Shown: in pieces, positions 7,988 through 16,679 of the stretch | Layout of the letters: the number at the start of each line of letters is the position of its first letter | Position numbering within the stretch: the stretch's first letter is position 1 | Program-made: the position numbers and the translations under genes | NCBI GenBank assembly: GCA_049334165.1 | Contig: JBEGHD010000018.1 | DNA from: JBEGHD01 sp049334165 | GTDB lineage: Bacteria; Bacteroidota; Bacteroidia; Flavobacteriales_D; Sanyastnellaceae | Direction: 5' to 3' (one strand) | Length of the DNA: 64,000 nt | The notes under the pieces: generated by a model | What the model saw: the letters and a program-made list of their open reading frames with translations, nothing else | What the model was told of the DNA's origin: nothing | The model's database searches: none

Positions 7988-9349
7988 TTATGTTTCAATG
8001 TTGTATTTCTCCATCTTGAGATAGAGCGTTTTTCGATCGATATTCAGCATTCGAGCTGCTTTCGACTTGTTGTAACGTGCCTCTTCCAGAGTTTTGAGGA
8101 TGGTTTCTCGCTCGCTGTTTGCCTGTTGCGCTTTGAGGTCGTATTCGCTCGCTGCAGGCGTAGAGGACTCATTGGCTTTTTTCATTTCGGGCGGCAGTGC
8201 AATGGTCTTTATTTCGCCTTCCTCTGGCGTGAGCAAGACGGCTCTTCGCACTACGTTTTTCAGTTCCCGGATATTGCCAGGCCACGAGTAGCTTTTGAAA
8301 ATGCTTACCACCTGATCTGAAAATCTGGTGGTTTTACGATTGAGCTCTTCGTTTGCCCTTTCTCTAAAAAACCTCATGAATTGGGCGAGATCTTGATGTC
8401 TTTCTCGCAGGGGAGGAACTTCAATTCTAAACTCGTTTAGTCGATGATAGAGGTCTTCTCTAAACGACCCTTTTTCTACCATGCTTTGCAGACTTTCATT
8501 CGTTGCCGTGAGGATGCGCACATCCACCTTGGTCGTTTTTGACGATCCTAGCGGCTGCACTTCTTGTTCCTGAAGTGCCCGCAAAAGTTTTACCTGCACT
8601 TCGTAAGCGAGATTTCCCACTTCATCCAAGAAGAGAGTGCCGCCATCAGCTTCCAGAAACTGACCTTGCTTATCAGTGACAGCTCCAGTAAACGCTCCTT
8701 TTACATGACCGAAAAGCTCGCTTGCAGATAGCTCGTCTGTGAGTGCTCCGCAGTCCACAGCTACAAAGGGCTTGTCAGACCTCGTACTTTCTTCGTGGAT
8801 TGTGCGAGCTACGATTTCTTTTCCTGTTCCGCTTTCTCCGAGAATTATTGTGGTCAGCTGTGTGGGAGCTACCAGACTTATCATTTCCTGAAGTCTTTTG
8901 GAGATTTCGCTTTCTCCCATCACGATCTCATTTTGCTGAGAACGGTTGGTGGAGTCCTTTACAGGGCTCATCTCCTTGGGCGATTCTTTAGCTTTTCTCA
9001 GAACATCGTCAATCCGCATTTTGAGCTCCTCTGGATTGACCGGCTTTGTGATGTAATCTTTAGCGCCCATCCTCATCAACTTCACAGCTGTTTGCAGATC
9101 TGAGAAGCTGGTCATGACAATCACCGGGTCTCTTCTTCCTTTTTTGTTTATAAACTCGAGTACATCTGCACCTGTGGCATCCGGCAGGCGGTAGTCAAGC
9201 AAAATCAAATCGAAATCACCTTTCTCAATTTTGCCCATTCCAGGCTCTGCTCGCGCAGCGCTTTCTACCGTGTGCCCAAGTTTTCCCAGGTATCCTTCCA
9301 GGGTCATTACAAAGGTGGGGTCGTCTTCTATGAGGAGTATTTTTGCCAT
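7988..9349 (-). CDS. Sigma-54-dependent response regulator (NtrC family)
   Basis: 453 residues from the ATG at 9349. The receiver domain (1-~120) has phosphoacceptor Asp52 (LLDYRLP). The AAA+ central domain has Walker A (GESGTGKE), the sigma-54 contact loop GAFTGA, Walker B (GGTLFLDEV) and the R-finger region. The C-terminus is a Fis-type HTH (NKSAARMLNIDRKTLYLKME). It activates RpoN-dependent promoters when phosphorylated. An in-frame start at 9415 exists, but a terminator hairpin occupies 9387-9418, so the shorter start, which also begins the receiver domain exactly (MAKILLIEDD), is chosen. No cognate kinase is adjacent; the kinase at 4771 is nearest. Confidence 0.9.
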   Translation of the reverse strand: MAKILLIEDDPTFVMTLEGYLGKLGHTVESAARAEPGMGKIEKGDFDLILLDYRLPDATGADVLEFINKKGRRDPVIVMTSFSDLQTAVKLMRMGAKDYITKPVNPEELKMRIDDVLRKAKESPKEMSPVKDSTNRSQQNEIVMGESEISKRLQEMISLVAPTQLTTIILGESGTGKEIVARTIHEESTRSDKPFVAVDCGALTDELSASELFGHVKGAFTGAVTDKQGQFLEADGGTLFLDEVGNLAYEVQVKLLRALQEQEVQPLGSSKTTKVDVRILTATNESLQSMVEKGSFREDLYHRLNEFRIEVPPLRERHQDLAQFMRFFRERANEELNRKTTRFSDQVVSIFKSYSWPGNIRELKNVVRRAVLLTPEEGEIKTIALPPEMKKANESSTPAASEYDLKAQQANSERETILKTLEEARYNKSKAARMLNIDRKTLYLKMEKYNIET

Positions 9350-9386
9350 TGCTTTATTCAATGCTTCGAATATAGCCATTTGACAT

Positions 9387-9418
9387 AAAAAAAGGTGCCG
9401 GCAAATATGCGACACCTT
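9387..9418 (-). terminator. Rho-independent terminator after the 9444-9776 gene
   Basis: Reading the minus strand, AAGGTG and CACCTT arms close a hairpin with extra inner pairs (CGC with GCCG), followed by seven T residues. It lies between the small secreted-protein gene and the NtrC-type regulator, separating their transcription. Confidence 0.75.
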
Positions 9419-9443
9419 ACTTAAAACTCATTGATCGGTTCGG

Positions 9444-9776
9444 CTATTTTTCGAGCGCAGTTCCGTCTTTCTTATATTTCAGGCTTTTCGTTTCGTCAGG
9501 GTTATTGCCATTCATCATTTCTATGATGTAAGTCCCATCTTCTGTAAGATATGCTTTCGTTGGTTTCCAGGGTGCCATTTCTTTTGATTTCAGCTTCTTT
9601 TGAATTGGCTGTGGAAGCTGTTCAAAGCTGACCTCCTTTTTCTTCACTTCCTGATCTTGTTTTACCATCTCCTTTTTGACCTCTTTGCTACTTTCTGTCA
9701 TAGGACTCTCAGACTGTGAGTAGCTTGCGGCTACTGCAAATAGCAACGCTGTCAGGGTAAACATTAATTTTTTCAT
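9444..9776 (-). CDS. Small secreted protein, unknown function
   Basis: 110 residues. A clear signal peptide (MKKLMFTLTALLFAVAASYSQ) is followed by a Lys/Glu-rich linker (SSKEVKKEMVKQ) and a C-terminal region (FEQLPQPIQKKLKSKEM, KAYLTEDGTYIIEM, SLKYKKDGTALEK) that resembles the short PepSY-like or DUF2874-like beta segments of periplasmic Bacteroidota proteins. That assignment is tentative. It has its own terminator downstream and probably its own promoter in the 9777-10354 gap. Confidence 0.65.
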   Translation of the reverse strand: MKKLMFTLTALLFAVAASYSQSESPMTESSKEVKKEMVKQDQEVKKKEVSFEQLPQPIQKKLKSKEMAPWKPTKAYLTEDGTYIIEMMNGNNPDETKSLKYKKDGTALEK

Positions 9777-10337
9777 AATCGAATCGATTTTATTGGTTCA
9801 TTATTTCAAATCATTGTGGGCTCTTTTCGGACCACCGCTATTTGGAAGACTAAATCTAAGCAAAAACAGATGCATGGAGATAAAATTCATAGCTGTTTTG
9901 AACCTCAGACTAAAGCTCATTAAAGCTAGATCCCTCAATTATCAAACAGTATTTTGTTTTGCTTCTTACCTCAATGCATTTTAAAGATAGAAGTGAGCTG
10001 GAGACTGAGGAGCATAAAGAAAAGCTTCCAGGAAATCTACAGTTTTGAGCCGCTGAAGTATTCTTAAGGTGTCTGGAAATTAACTCACTAAATCAAGCTG
10101 TGAAAAGACGAAAAGAAGGAGTTGAAAAAAGTTGTTTTTCATTTGATAGTCAACTGAAAAACTCGCGGCTTCATGGCTGTTAACTACTGTAGAACAAACC
10201 ACTAAGTTATGAGGGATTATTTAGCATTGAAATATTGGAAAATATTAGAGGATGAAAGTATCTTTTTTATTTATTGTTTGTACATTTATCAGCCGCTATA
10301 ACTATTTATGTTAACCCAAAAAACCAAGCTTTGAAGA
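9777..10337. other. Intergenic region without recognisable gene
   Basis: About 560 bp between a minus-strand secreted-protein gene and the plus-strand LuxR-type gene, so it must carry divergent promoters. The composition is AT-rich. A 63-codon frame at 9793-9984 has no signal peptide, no ribosome-binding site and atypical composition, and I do not regard it as a gene. No strong hairpin, tRNA or repeat was found. Confidence 0.5.
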
Positions 10338-10343
10338 AGGAGG
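10338..10343 (+). promoter_or_regulatory. Unusually strong Shine-Dalgarno site (decides a start)
   Basis: GGAGGA lies 11 nt before the ATG at 10355. Nearly all other genes in this window lack such a site, as is usual in Bacteroidota. It makes 10355 a better start than the TTG at 10274, which would add a hydrophobic but otherwise meaningless 27-residue extension. Confidence 0.5.
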
Positions 10344-10354
10344 AAATAGATAAA

Positions 10355-11128
10355 ATGGTCTCTATCTGGAAAAAAGGTATGACCAATAAACTTGACAAAT
10401 CAAAGCCATTAGAAAACCTCTCTGATTTAAACAGAATGGCCTCGCTGTTTGCCACAGGAAATTTTTATTACTTCATTTTTAACTGGTATACGATTGAGAT
10501 GGAGTATGTAGATCCCAATATCAAAAACATACTGGGCATAGAACCGGAAGACTGGAGCGAGGTGAAATATTTGGAAATGCAAACAGAAGAGAGTCTGGCC
10601 CAAACTCAGATGAAAGAAGCAGCCGTTGGACGATATTGCTCTGAGATCATTCCCTCTAAAGATTTACCATATTATAAGTCCAGTTATTTTGTTACTATGG
10701 TGACGCCAGAAGGAAAGAAGAAGAGAATACTTCATCAGTCTAACACGCTTACCCTCTCTGATAATGGCACAACGGAACGCGTATTTTGTGTCCATACCGA
10801 TTTGAGTCACATGAAAATTCTCAAAGACGAGACAGTATCGATGTTGGGTATGAATGGGCGTCCGTCTTACTATAATATTGGTGCTGAAAATCAGGCAGAA
10901 AAAAGTGATGAATTGGCCATTTTAAAACTAGACTCCAATGAATTTTCGGATAGGGAATTAGAGATTATCGAAAGACTTTCTAAAGGGGAAACCGCTAAAG
11001 AGATTGCCGAAAGATTGGAAGTAAAGGAGAATACTGTTCGAACACACAGACAACGAATACTGGAGAAGTCGGGTTGTCGAAATACTGCCGAACTAGTAAC
11101 GAAATGTCTAGTTCAGGGCTTAATTTAA
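10355..11128 (+). CDS. PAS-LuxR transcriptional regulator
   Basis: 257 residues from the ATG at 10355. Residues ~30-165 look like a PAS fold (FNWYTIEMEYVDPNIKNILGIEPEDW and KKRILHQSNTLTLSDNG...VFCVHTDLS). The last ~65 residues are a LuxR/GerE helix-turn-helix (FSDRELEIIERLSKGETAKEIAERL, followed by ENTVRTHRQRILEKSG). Proteins with this layout in Bacteroidota are usually one-component regulators without a conserved cofactor residue. The target is unknown. It sits between a secreted-protein gene and a stand-alone receiver gene, each with long upstream regions. Confidence 0.85.
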   Translation: MVSIWKKGMTNKLDKSKPLENLSDLNRMASLFATGNFYYFIFNWYTIEMEYVDPNIKNILGIEPEDWSEVKYLEMQTEESLAQTQMKEAAVGRYCSEIIPSKDLPYYKSSYFVTMVTPEGKKKRILHQSNTLTLSDNGTTERVFCVHTDLSHMKILKDETVSMLGMNGRPSYYNIGAENQAEKSDELAILKLDSNEFSDRELEIIERLSKGETAKEIAERLEVKENTVRTHRQRILEKSGCRNTAELVTKCLVQGLI

Positions 11129-11542
11129 CAGGAAAAACCCTGTATTTCGAAATAAGTTATAATAGTTTTTAATTGAAAACATTTGTGGATCAGTGACATA
11201 GGAAGCGTTAATGCAATTGCAGTATTGTCGGACGAGGTTTAAATCGCCAAATTTGCAATGTCTTCAAAAAAGCACTTCTAATCTTGAAGAGCTGGCAAAT
11301 GAATGACATTTCCTATTTCACTTAACAGAAATCCGAATTTGTTTTTATTTTTTCGAATAAAACCTAAAGGCAAATTCGTGCGATTTATTTCGCGAAAAGT
11401 TTAGCATTGACTACAACGGATTCCGTTGCTACCATGCAGTTTGTCTTTGTAAATTATGAAAATAACCAATTTTGAATCTGTTGTCGTATATTTCTGAGGA
11501 ATATTGAGGATTCAACATTCTGCTCTATAACCTGGCTAATCG
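11129..11542. other. Intergenic region with two short palindromic sites
   Basis: 414 bp with no plausible gene. It holds the 14-mer TTAATGCAATTGCA at 11208-11221, which recurs inside the 20-bp palindrome at 50195-50214, and a 15-bp inverted repeat (CAACGGA-T-TCCGTTG) at 11414-11428. Both lie upstream of the receiver gene at 11543 and could be operator sites; neither has a T-run. Confidence 0.4.
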
Positions 11543-11950
11543 ATGAATGAAAAAATTACTGTTTGGATAATTGATGACGATCAGGTCAATAACCTGATTT
11601 GTAAGACTATGCTTAATGAGGAGCAATGGGTAAGTGATATCCGTGAATTCAATGATAGTAGGCAAGCCTTTGATCAATTGAGTCAACTTTCTGAGAGCGA
11701 TTATCCGGAAGCGATTCTGCTTGATATAAATATGCCCGGACTTTCCGGATGGCAATTTCTCGAAAACGCAAAGTCACAGCTTCCAGGGTTTCAAGCTGAA
11801 ACTATTCCTTGTGTCTTGCTCCTTACGTCTTCCATTGATGAATCTGACGAGGTGAGGGCTGATGAACATCCGATGGTGGAAGGAATGCTCTCCAAACCAC
11901 TTGATCTAAAAAGAATGAAAGAGATTTGCTTCAAGAACGATCATAAATGA
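11543..11950 (+). CDS. Stand-alone response regulator receiver
   Basis: 135 residues forming one complete CheY-like receiver. It has the acidic triad IIDDDQVNN, phosphoacceptor Asp61 (ILLDINMPGLSGW), the Thr/Ser position (LLLTSS) and the conserved Lys (MLSKPLD). There is no output domain, so it likely works as a phosphorelay intermediate or protein-interaction switch. It is similar in length and motif (LLDINMP-x(2)-GW) to the receiver at 18644, and both could be partners of the hybrid kinase at 4771. It is monocistronic. Confidence 0.88.
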   Translation: MNEKITVWIIDDDQVNNLICKTMLNEEQWVSDIREFNDSRQAFDQLSQLSESDYPEAILLDINMPGLSGWQFLENAKSQLPGFQAETIPCVLLLTSSIDESDEVRADEHPMVEGMLSKPLDLKRMKEICFKNDHK

Positions 11951-12104
11951 AGTTGAAGTAAAAAAGTTTCGTTCCGTGATAGATTTTAATGGTTCTATCC
12001 TTAGATTCGCTACCACTGTTAGATCAGATCTGACAGATGCATTACGAATCTTTTAGCACGCTCTGAAAACAAAAACCGAACATAGCAGGTACGAAACAGC
12101 AGTT

Positions 12105-12782
12105 TTGCTTTTCACACGAACTGCATCTGAAGAAGCTCTGCAAAAGGACTTCTCAGGCGCAAAAAACCTCAAAAAAGATCACAGGCTAAGTCAGCTTTTC
12201 ATTGATCACGCCCGGTCGATTGCGCGACTTTCCCGGATCCCGCTTGTTGTCATCACTTCCTCAGATCAAAGAGGAAGTACTTTCGGTGAGCGATTTGCCA
12301 ATGCCATTCAGAATGTGCTAGAGCGAGGTTACCAGAACGTAATCTCCATTGGCAACGATTGTCTTTCGCTTTCACCTTCCGATTTGAAGCTGGCCAAGTC
12401 CACACTCGCTTCAGGAAAGCCGGTAGTCGGCCAATCAACTTCGGGAGGAGCGTATCTCATAGGAGTTTCAAAAAAGGATTTTCAGCAAACGACTTTCGAG
12501 CAGCTCAGTTGGAATTCTTCAAATCTCTTTGAATCGCTCAAAAAATATTTTACTGACAAATCTCTTAGGCCGCTGGAGTTGTCTGTGAAAGTTGATGTGA
12601 ATCACAGTAAAGAACTGAGCCTGGCACTTAGGGAAATACCGGTGTGGTTTGCAATCAGGAAATCACTTGAAACAATCTGTTTTGGATTTTTCACACCGCT
12701 GCCAAAAAGCGAAAGAATAGAATCTTCTTTCACTTCCAGGATTGACCTTTCAAGAGCACCCCCTTCCACGAATTTACTCTGA
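12105..12782 (+). CDS. DUF2064 / CofC-like glycosyltransferase family protein
   Basis: About 225 residues. The N-terminal strand (VLLFTRTASEEALQKDF), the middle RGSTFGERFANAIQNVLERGYQNVISIGNDCLSLSP and GGAYLIGVSKKDF match the DUF2064 (TIGR04282-like) nucleotidyl/glycosyltransferase A family linked to radical SAM clusters. The Asp of GNDC corresponds to the usual GxDxP region. No ATG or GTG lies in frame between the upstream TAG at 12054 and the family N-terminus; TTG at 12105 is the only standard alternative, and the homologous strand begins slightly before it. The start is therefore uncertain, or the upstream sequence carries an error or mutation. It is probably the first gene of the 12.1-14.3 kb cluster. 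Confidence 0.7.
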   Translation: MLFTRTASEEALQKDFSGAKNLKKDHRLSQLFIDHARSIARLSRIPLVVITSSDQRGSTFGERFANAIQNVLERGYQNVISIGNDCLSLSPSDLKLAKSTLASGKPVVGQSTSGGAYLIGVSKKDFQQTTFEQLSWNSSNLFESLKKYFTDKSLRPLELSVKVDVNHSKELSLALREIPVWFAIRKSLETICFGFFTPLPKSERIESSFTSRIDLSRAPPSTNLL

Positions 12783-12869
12783 GCAAATCCGGTTTACTTC
12801 AATTTTACGTATTTAATTATCAATCAAAGAGGTGGTGATAACACCAGCCTTCAATAATCTATTATTCCA

Positions 12870-13205
12870 ATGGAAAAGACCTATTACAACCCTGAAGACC
12901 TTAAGAAATTTGGTGACATTGCCGAGTTTGAACCCAAACTAGCCAAGAAGTTTTTTGACTGGTATGGTGATGTTTTTGCCGAAGGTGCTCTAACAGAAAG
13001 AGAGAAGTCACTAATTGCTCTGGCCGTTGCGCATGCCATTCAGTGCCCTTATTGTATTGATGCGTACACACAGGATACGCTCGAAAAAGGTTGTGGCAAT
13101 GCAGAAATGATGGAAGCAGTGCATGTGGCCGGTGCCATTCGCGGAGGTGCTTCTATGGTTCACGGAGTTCAAATGATGAATAAAGTGAAAAAATTGTCGA
13201 TGTAA
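12870..13205 (+). CDS. AhpD/carboxymuconolactone decarboxylase-like protein (arsenosugar-cluster type)
   Basis: 111 residues with the AhpD-like core: EREKSLIALAVAHAIQCPYCIDAYTQD, with a CxxC pair (CPYC) followed by the conserved His-x-Gly region AIRGGASMVHGVQMM. The short all-helical form directly beside a radical SAM ArsS-like gene is characteristic of the arsenosugar-biosynthesis-associated peroxidase-like proteins. The CxxC could do thiol redox chemistry. It is 57 bp upstream of the radical SAM gene, very likely in one operon. Confidence 0.78.
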   Translation: MEKTYYNPEDLKKFGDIAEFEPKLAKKFFDWYGDVFAEGALTEREKSLIALAVAHAIQCPYCIDAYTQDTLEKGCGNAEMMEAVHVAGAIRGGASMVHGVQMMNKVKKLSM

Positions 13206-13262
13206 AATCACTTATCCTTCTCAACCTCTTTCTAAAAATCTCTAAAAAAGAAAGGATTATTT

Positions 13263-14318
13263 ATGCTGAAAAGTTTGAAAGCAAGACGTAGTGAGCTCTC
13301 GTACAAACAGAAACAAATCGATCATCTCGAGGGTGGTAAATTTGAAACTGGCGAGCTTAAGACGTTTGAAGATCACTTAAGAGAAATTGATGATTATCCA
13401 CTGAAGCCAACTGGAATAGAAATCTTCCAGGTAAATGTGGGCTACATGTGCAATCAGGTTTGTAAGCACTGCCACGTGGATGCAGGTCCTGATAGAAAAG
13501 AGATCATGACCAAAGAGACCATCGATCAGTGCTTGAAAGTGATCGAACGCATTGGGGTGAAAACACTCGACCTCACCGGTGGCGCACCTGAGATGAATCC
13601 ACATTTTAGATATTTCGTCAGTGAGGCAGTGAAAAGAGGAGTAGAAGAAGTGATTGTGAGATGTAATCTAACGATCATCGTTGCTAACAAAAAGTACTAC
13701 GATCTACCACAGTTCTTTAAGGAAAATAAAGTGAGAGTAGTGTCTTCATTGCCTTATTTTGATGCTTCTAAGACTGATGCCCAGCGAGGTGAAGGTGTTT
13801 TCAGCAAATCGATAGAAGCCCTGAAAATGCTCAATGAAGTTGGTTACGGAGTAGAAGGCTCCAAGCACAAGCTCGATTTGGTTTACAATCCGAACGGGGC
13901 TTTTTTGCCTGGAGATCAGCAGACCTTGGAAAATCAATTCAAACGACAATTGAAGCGCAATTTTGACATTGAGTTCAACAATTTGCTTTGCATCACCAAT
14001 CTTCCCATCGCCAGGTTCTTAGATTACCTAATTGCCAGCGGAAACTACGATGAGTATATGGAGAAGTTGGTGAATGCATACAATCCGGCATCGGTTCGAA
14101 ATGTAATGTGTCGCGACTCAATTTCTGTGAGTTGGGATGGCTGGCTCTACGATTGTGATTTCAATCAAATGCTTGAGCTTAAGGTAGATAAAGAGCTCGG
14201 AAATCATATTTCGGAGTTCGATGAAGAAAAATTGAATCAACGTACGATTAAAACCGGGCAACACTGTTTTGGCTGCACAGCAGGAGCAGGTTCAAGTTGC
14301 CAGGGAGCGACTACCTGA
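13263..14318 (+). CDS. arsS: Radical SAM protein with C-terminal Cys-rich domain (ArsS-like)
   Basis: 351 residues. The radical SAM cluster motif is CNQVCKHC (CxxxCxxC, ~residues 63-70), followed by HVDAGP. The family signatures LDLTGGAPEMNP, IVRCNLTII and the C-terminal Cys-rich segment (CRDSISVSWDGWLYDCDFNQML and HCFGCTAGAGSSC) identify the rSAM/Cys-rich family that includes ArsS, which transfers the adenosyl group in oxo-arsenosugar synthesis. Whether arsenic is the substrate here is inferred from the family and from the DUF2064 and AhpD-like neighbours; no arsenite methyltransferase is in the window. The stop TGA is followed immediately by TAG, and then by a terminator. Confidence 0.8.
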   Translation: MLKSLKARRSELSYKQKQIDHLEGGKFETGELKTFEDHLREIDDYPLKPTGIEIFQVNVGYMCNQVCKHCHVDAGPDRKEIMTKETIDQCLKVIERIGVKTLDLTGGAPEMNPHFRYFVSEAVKRGVEEVIVRCNLTIIVANKKYYDLPQFFKENKVRVVSSLPYFDASKTDAQRGEGVFSKSIEALKMLNEVGYGVEGSKHKLDLVYNPNGAFLPGDQQTLENQFKRQLKRNFDIEFNNLLCITNLPIARFLDYLIASGNYDEYMEKLVNAYNPASVRNVMCRDSISVSWDGWLYDCDFNQMLELKVDKELGNHISEFDEEKLNQRTIKTGQHCFGCTAGAGSSCQGATT

Positions 14319-14352
14319 TAGACTTATTGATTTCAAAGTAATATTGATTGAG

Positions 14353-14386
14353 AGCCTCTCAACTCTTGTGGTTGAGGGGCTTTTTT
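14353..14386 (+). terminator. Rho-independent terminator of the ArsS-like operon
   Basis: An 11-bp stem (AGCCTCTCAAC with GTTGAGGGGCT, one G-T pair) with a 7-nt loop is followed by a run of T at 14381-14386. It lies 34 bp after the stop of the radical SAM gene and abuts the 3' end of the convergent transporter gene; it has no T-run on the minus strand. Confidence 0.85.
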
Positions 14387-14389
14387 CTT

Positions 14390-16609
14390 TTATGAAAGAA
14401 CATCTTCATAGACAATGTCTTCAGAAGCCAGAGTGAATATTATTGTCGGTAAGTCTGCGGTTCTTAATTGCATGTTCGAGAAGTAATTCACAAAATCAAA
14501 TTCACCGGTAGGTTCAGCCATGCCCAGGAAAATCAGATCAGCCCCTTGAGAGCTCTGGTGTAAGATCGAATAGAAATCTTGTTCGCTATCGCAAATCACT
14601 TCAGTGTTAACGTCAATTCTCATCTGGCCAACAATGTTCTCGAGATTTTTTCGGGCTCCTTGAGCAGCATTTTCAGAAGTGGTCAGCATTTTTAGATTTA
14701 TTTGAGCATTCTGCCAATCCAGGCTGTTTTGAAGTAGGAATGCCAGTACGATCATGAGGCCACCATTGGCTTTGAGTCCACCCCACCAAATGTCAATCCG
14801 CTCATTTTTAATTTTGTGCTCAGTCTCATTTTCTCGCACAACGAGCACGTTTCGCTGAGAGCGATAAAAATGGCTGATCATCTCACAATAGTTGGTTTTG
14901 GTCTCTTCATTTTCCGAAGCTCCCAGCACGATGGTGTTGGGAACCATTTGGCCAAGACCGTAGGTATCGACTAACTGTTTCGATCCTTCAAAAGGATCGG
15001 GAGAGGAAAAAACTCGAACCAGACTGCTAATTCCGCGCTGAAAGAGGTATTCTGAGATTCTGGCCTCCATTGCGTTTTGTCTCTCTACTGGCACGTCTGG
15101 GTCGGTGATGGTAGTGCACACGGTCATTATGGCTTTGCTTTGGGAAAGACTGTTGGCGAGTTCGATGAGGTGCCAACGCTTGGTAGGCGCTCCAGAAAGC
15201 ACGAGAATATGCGGTCGCCAGTTTTTGGGATCGGCATTTCGCTTAATTCTCATGAGCCCTGCTCGAACCATTGCCATCCAAACACCCTGGCGAACATCAC
15301 CCCAGGCCGTTTGCAGTTTTCTCTTTTGTAGCCAAAAGAAAACCAGAAGAATGAAAAGAAGCGCAGCTACAGTTGCAAGTGCATTTATTAAAAGCATGAC
15401 TGCAATACAGCCGAACGCGCCCAAAAGTGAAAAGACCCAGTGAACCTTAAAGGTCGGTCTGAATGAAGGACTGCCCAGAAATCTCTCAAGTCCTGCGGCA
15501 ATGTTGAGAACCCCGTAGGTGGTGAGGAAAAACATTGTCAAAACGGGAGCTACTACGTTTAGGTTTCCGAAGTAAACAGCTACCAGTGCAAGGGCGAGTG
15601 TAACGATGGTGCCGATACGCGGGCTGTCGTCATCTCCCGTCCCGCGGCCCAGCCAACGAAGTTTTCTAGGAAGCACGCTGTCTCTGGCCAGGGCTTGTAA
15701 AACACGAGGGGCTCCCAAAATGCTGCCAATGGCGCTACTCAAAGTCGCACCCCAAACACCCAAAAGGATGGCATCGCCCCAGTAGGCGATTTTTCTCATG
15801 ATTAATGGATCATCTATTAGGGTGAGTGCATTGGCTCTATTGGCCAACAAAATCGGCAAACCCATGTAGATCAAATATCCCACTCCGATGGCTGCGAACG
15901 TTCCTTTTGGAATGGATTTAGCAGAATCTTTAAGGTCGCCCGACATGTTGACCCCAGCCATAATTCCGGTAACAGCGGGAAAGAAAACAGCAAACACTAC
16001 CCAGAAAGGCTCGGAGTTTCTGTCGGTGGCACCCCACATTTCGATAGTGGTTTCTTCTATTGGTTTGCCAAAGGCCAATGATATGAGTGAAATGGCAATG
16101 GCTGCCATGATAAAGTACTGACTGCGAATGGCGATTTTTGCTGAGAAGATGGCCAAAACACCAACTACGAGTGTAACGATCAGGCCTACACTCGTTTGGT
16201 CGAATTGTGGGAAAACCCCCGAGAAACTCTCCGCAAAACCAATAGTGTAAAGTGCTACAGAAAGTGCCTGAGCCAAATAAAGCGGAATTCCAACAGCGCC
16301 CCCAGTCTCGATACCCATCGAACGGCTAATCATGTAATAAGCTCCACCTGCTCTAACCCGTTGGTCGGTGGCTATAGAGGCAATTGAAAGAGCTGTGAAA
16401 AAAGTGATTAAAGTGGAAAGTGTCACAATCAGAAGAGTACCGAGCAGGCCGACATTTCCTACGACCCACCCAAAACGGAGATACATGATAACCCCGAGGA
16501 TGGTGAGAATAGAAGGAGTGAAAACTCCCCCAAAGGTGCCAAAACCTGTTTTGTTTTCCGGATTGACTGTTTGTGCTGGACCGGAACCATTCCCCCGACT
16601 ATTCGCCAT
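14390..16609 (-). CDS. SLC12-like (cation-chloride cotransporter type) APC permease
   Basis: 739 residues. The N-terminal ~450 residues hold about 12 hydrophobic helices with the APC-superfamily start FGGVFTPSILTILGVIMYLRFGWVVGN (helix 1), followed by RAGGAYYMISRSMG and MAGVNMSGDLKDSAKSIPKGTFAA. This order and spacing is that of the eukaryotic NKCC/KCC SLC12 family and its bacterial homologues. The last ~270 residues are a soluble domain (WRPHILVLSGAP, IVLGASENEETKTNY, DLIFLGMAEPTGEFDFVNYF) corresponding to the SLC12 C-terminal regulatory domain. The protein is in the inner membrane, and the transported ions cannot be decided. The leader before it contains the four-arm inverted repeat at 16680-16805. 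Confidence 0.85.
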   Translation of the reverse strand: MANSRGNGSGPAQTVNPENKTGFGTFGGVFTPSILTILGVIMYLRFGWVVGNVGLLGTLLIVTLSTLITFFTALSIASIATDQRVRAGGAYYMISRSMGIETGGAVGIPLYLAQALSVALYTIGFAESFSGVFPQFDQTSVGLIVTLVVGVLAIFSAKIAIRSQYFIMAAIAISLISLAFGKPIEETTIEMWGATDRNSEPFWVVFAVFFPAVTGIMAGVNMSGDLKDSAKSIPKGTFAAIGVGYLIYMGLPILLANRANALTLIDDPLIMRKIAYWGDAILLGVWGATLSSAIGSILGAPRVLQALARDSVLPRKLRWLGRGTGDDDSPRIGTIVTLALALVAVYFGNLNVVAPVLTMFFLTTYGVLNIAAGLERFLGSPSFRPTFKVHWVFSLLGAFGCIAVMLLINALATVAALLFILLVFFWLQKRKLQTAWGDVRQGVWMAMVRAGLMRIKRNADPKNWRPHILVLSGAPTKRWHLIELANSLSQSKAIMTVCTTITDPDVPVERQNAMEARISEYLFQRGISSLVRVFSSPDPFEGSKQLVDTYGLGQMVPNTIVLGASENEETKTNYCEMISHFYRSQRNVLVVRENETEHKIKNERIDIWWGGLKANGGLMIVLAFLLQNSLDWQNAQINLKMLTTSENAAQGARKNLENIVGQMRIDVNTEVICDSEQDFYSILHQSSQGADLIFLGMAEPTGEFDFVNYFSNMQLRTADLPTIIFTLASEDIVYEDVLS

Positions 16610-16679
16610 TTTTCAAAGAAAAGAAATAAAGGTTAAAGTCTGAGGAGAATCCCGAATTGAAAGCGTTGGTTGAGAAATG

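Noticed and set aside
9793..9984. 63-codon frame in the intergenic gap
   Set aside because: No signal peptide, no ribosome-binding site, no domain, and atypical composition.
11414..11428. 15-bp palindrome as a stand-alone operator finding
   Set aside because: Short and unique in what I could see. It is mentioned within the intergenic feature but not raised as a separate finding.
14316..14321. Possible selenocysteine at the TGA ending the ArsS-like gene
   Set aside because: TGA is followed immediately by TAG, so read-through would add one residue only, and the downstream hairpin is a normal terminator rather than a SECIS-like element.
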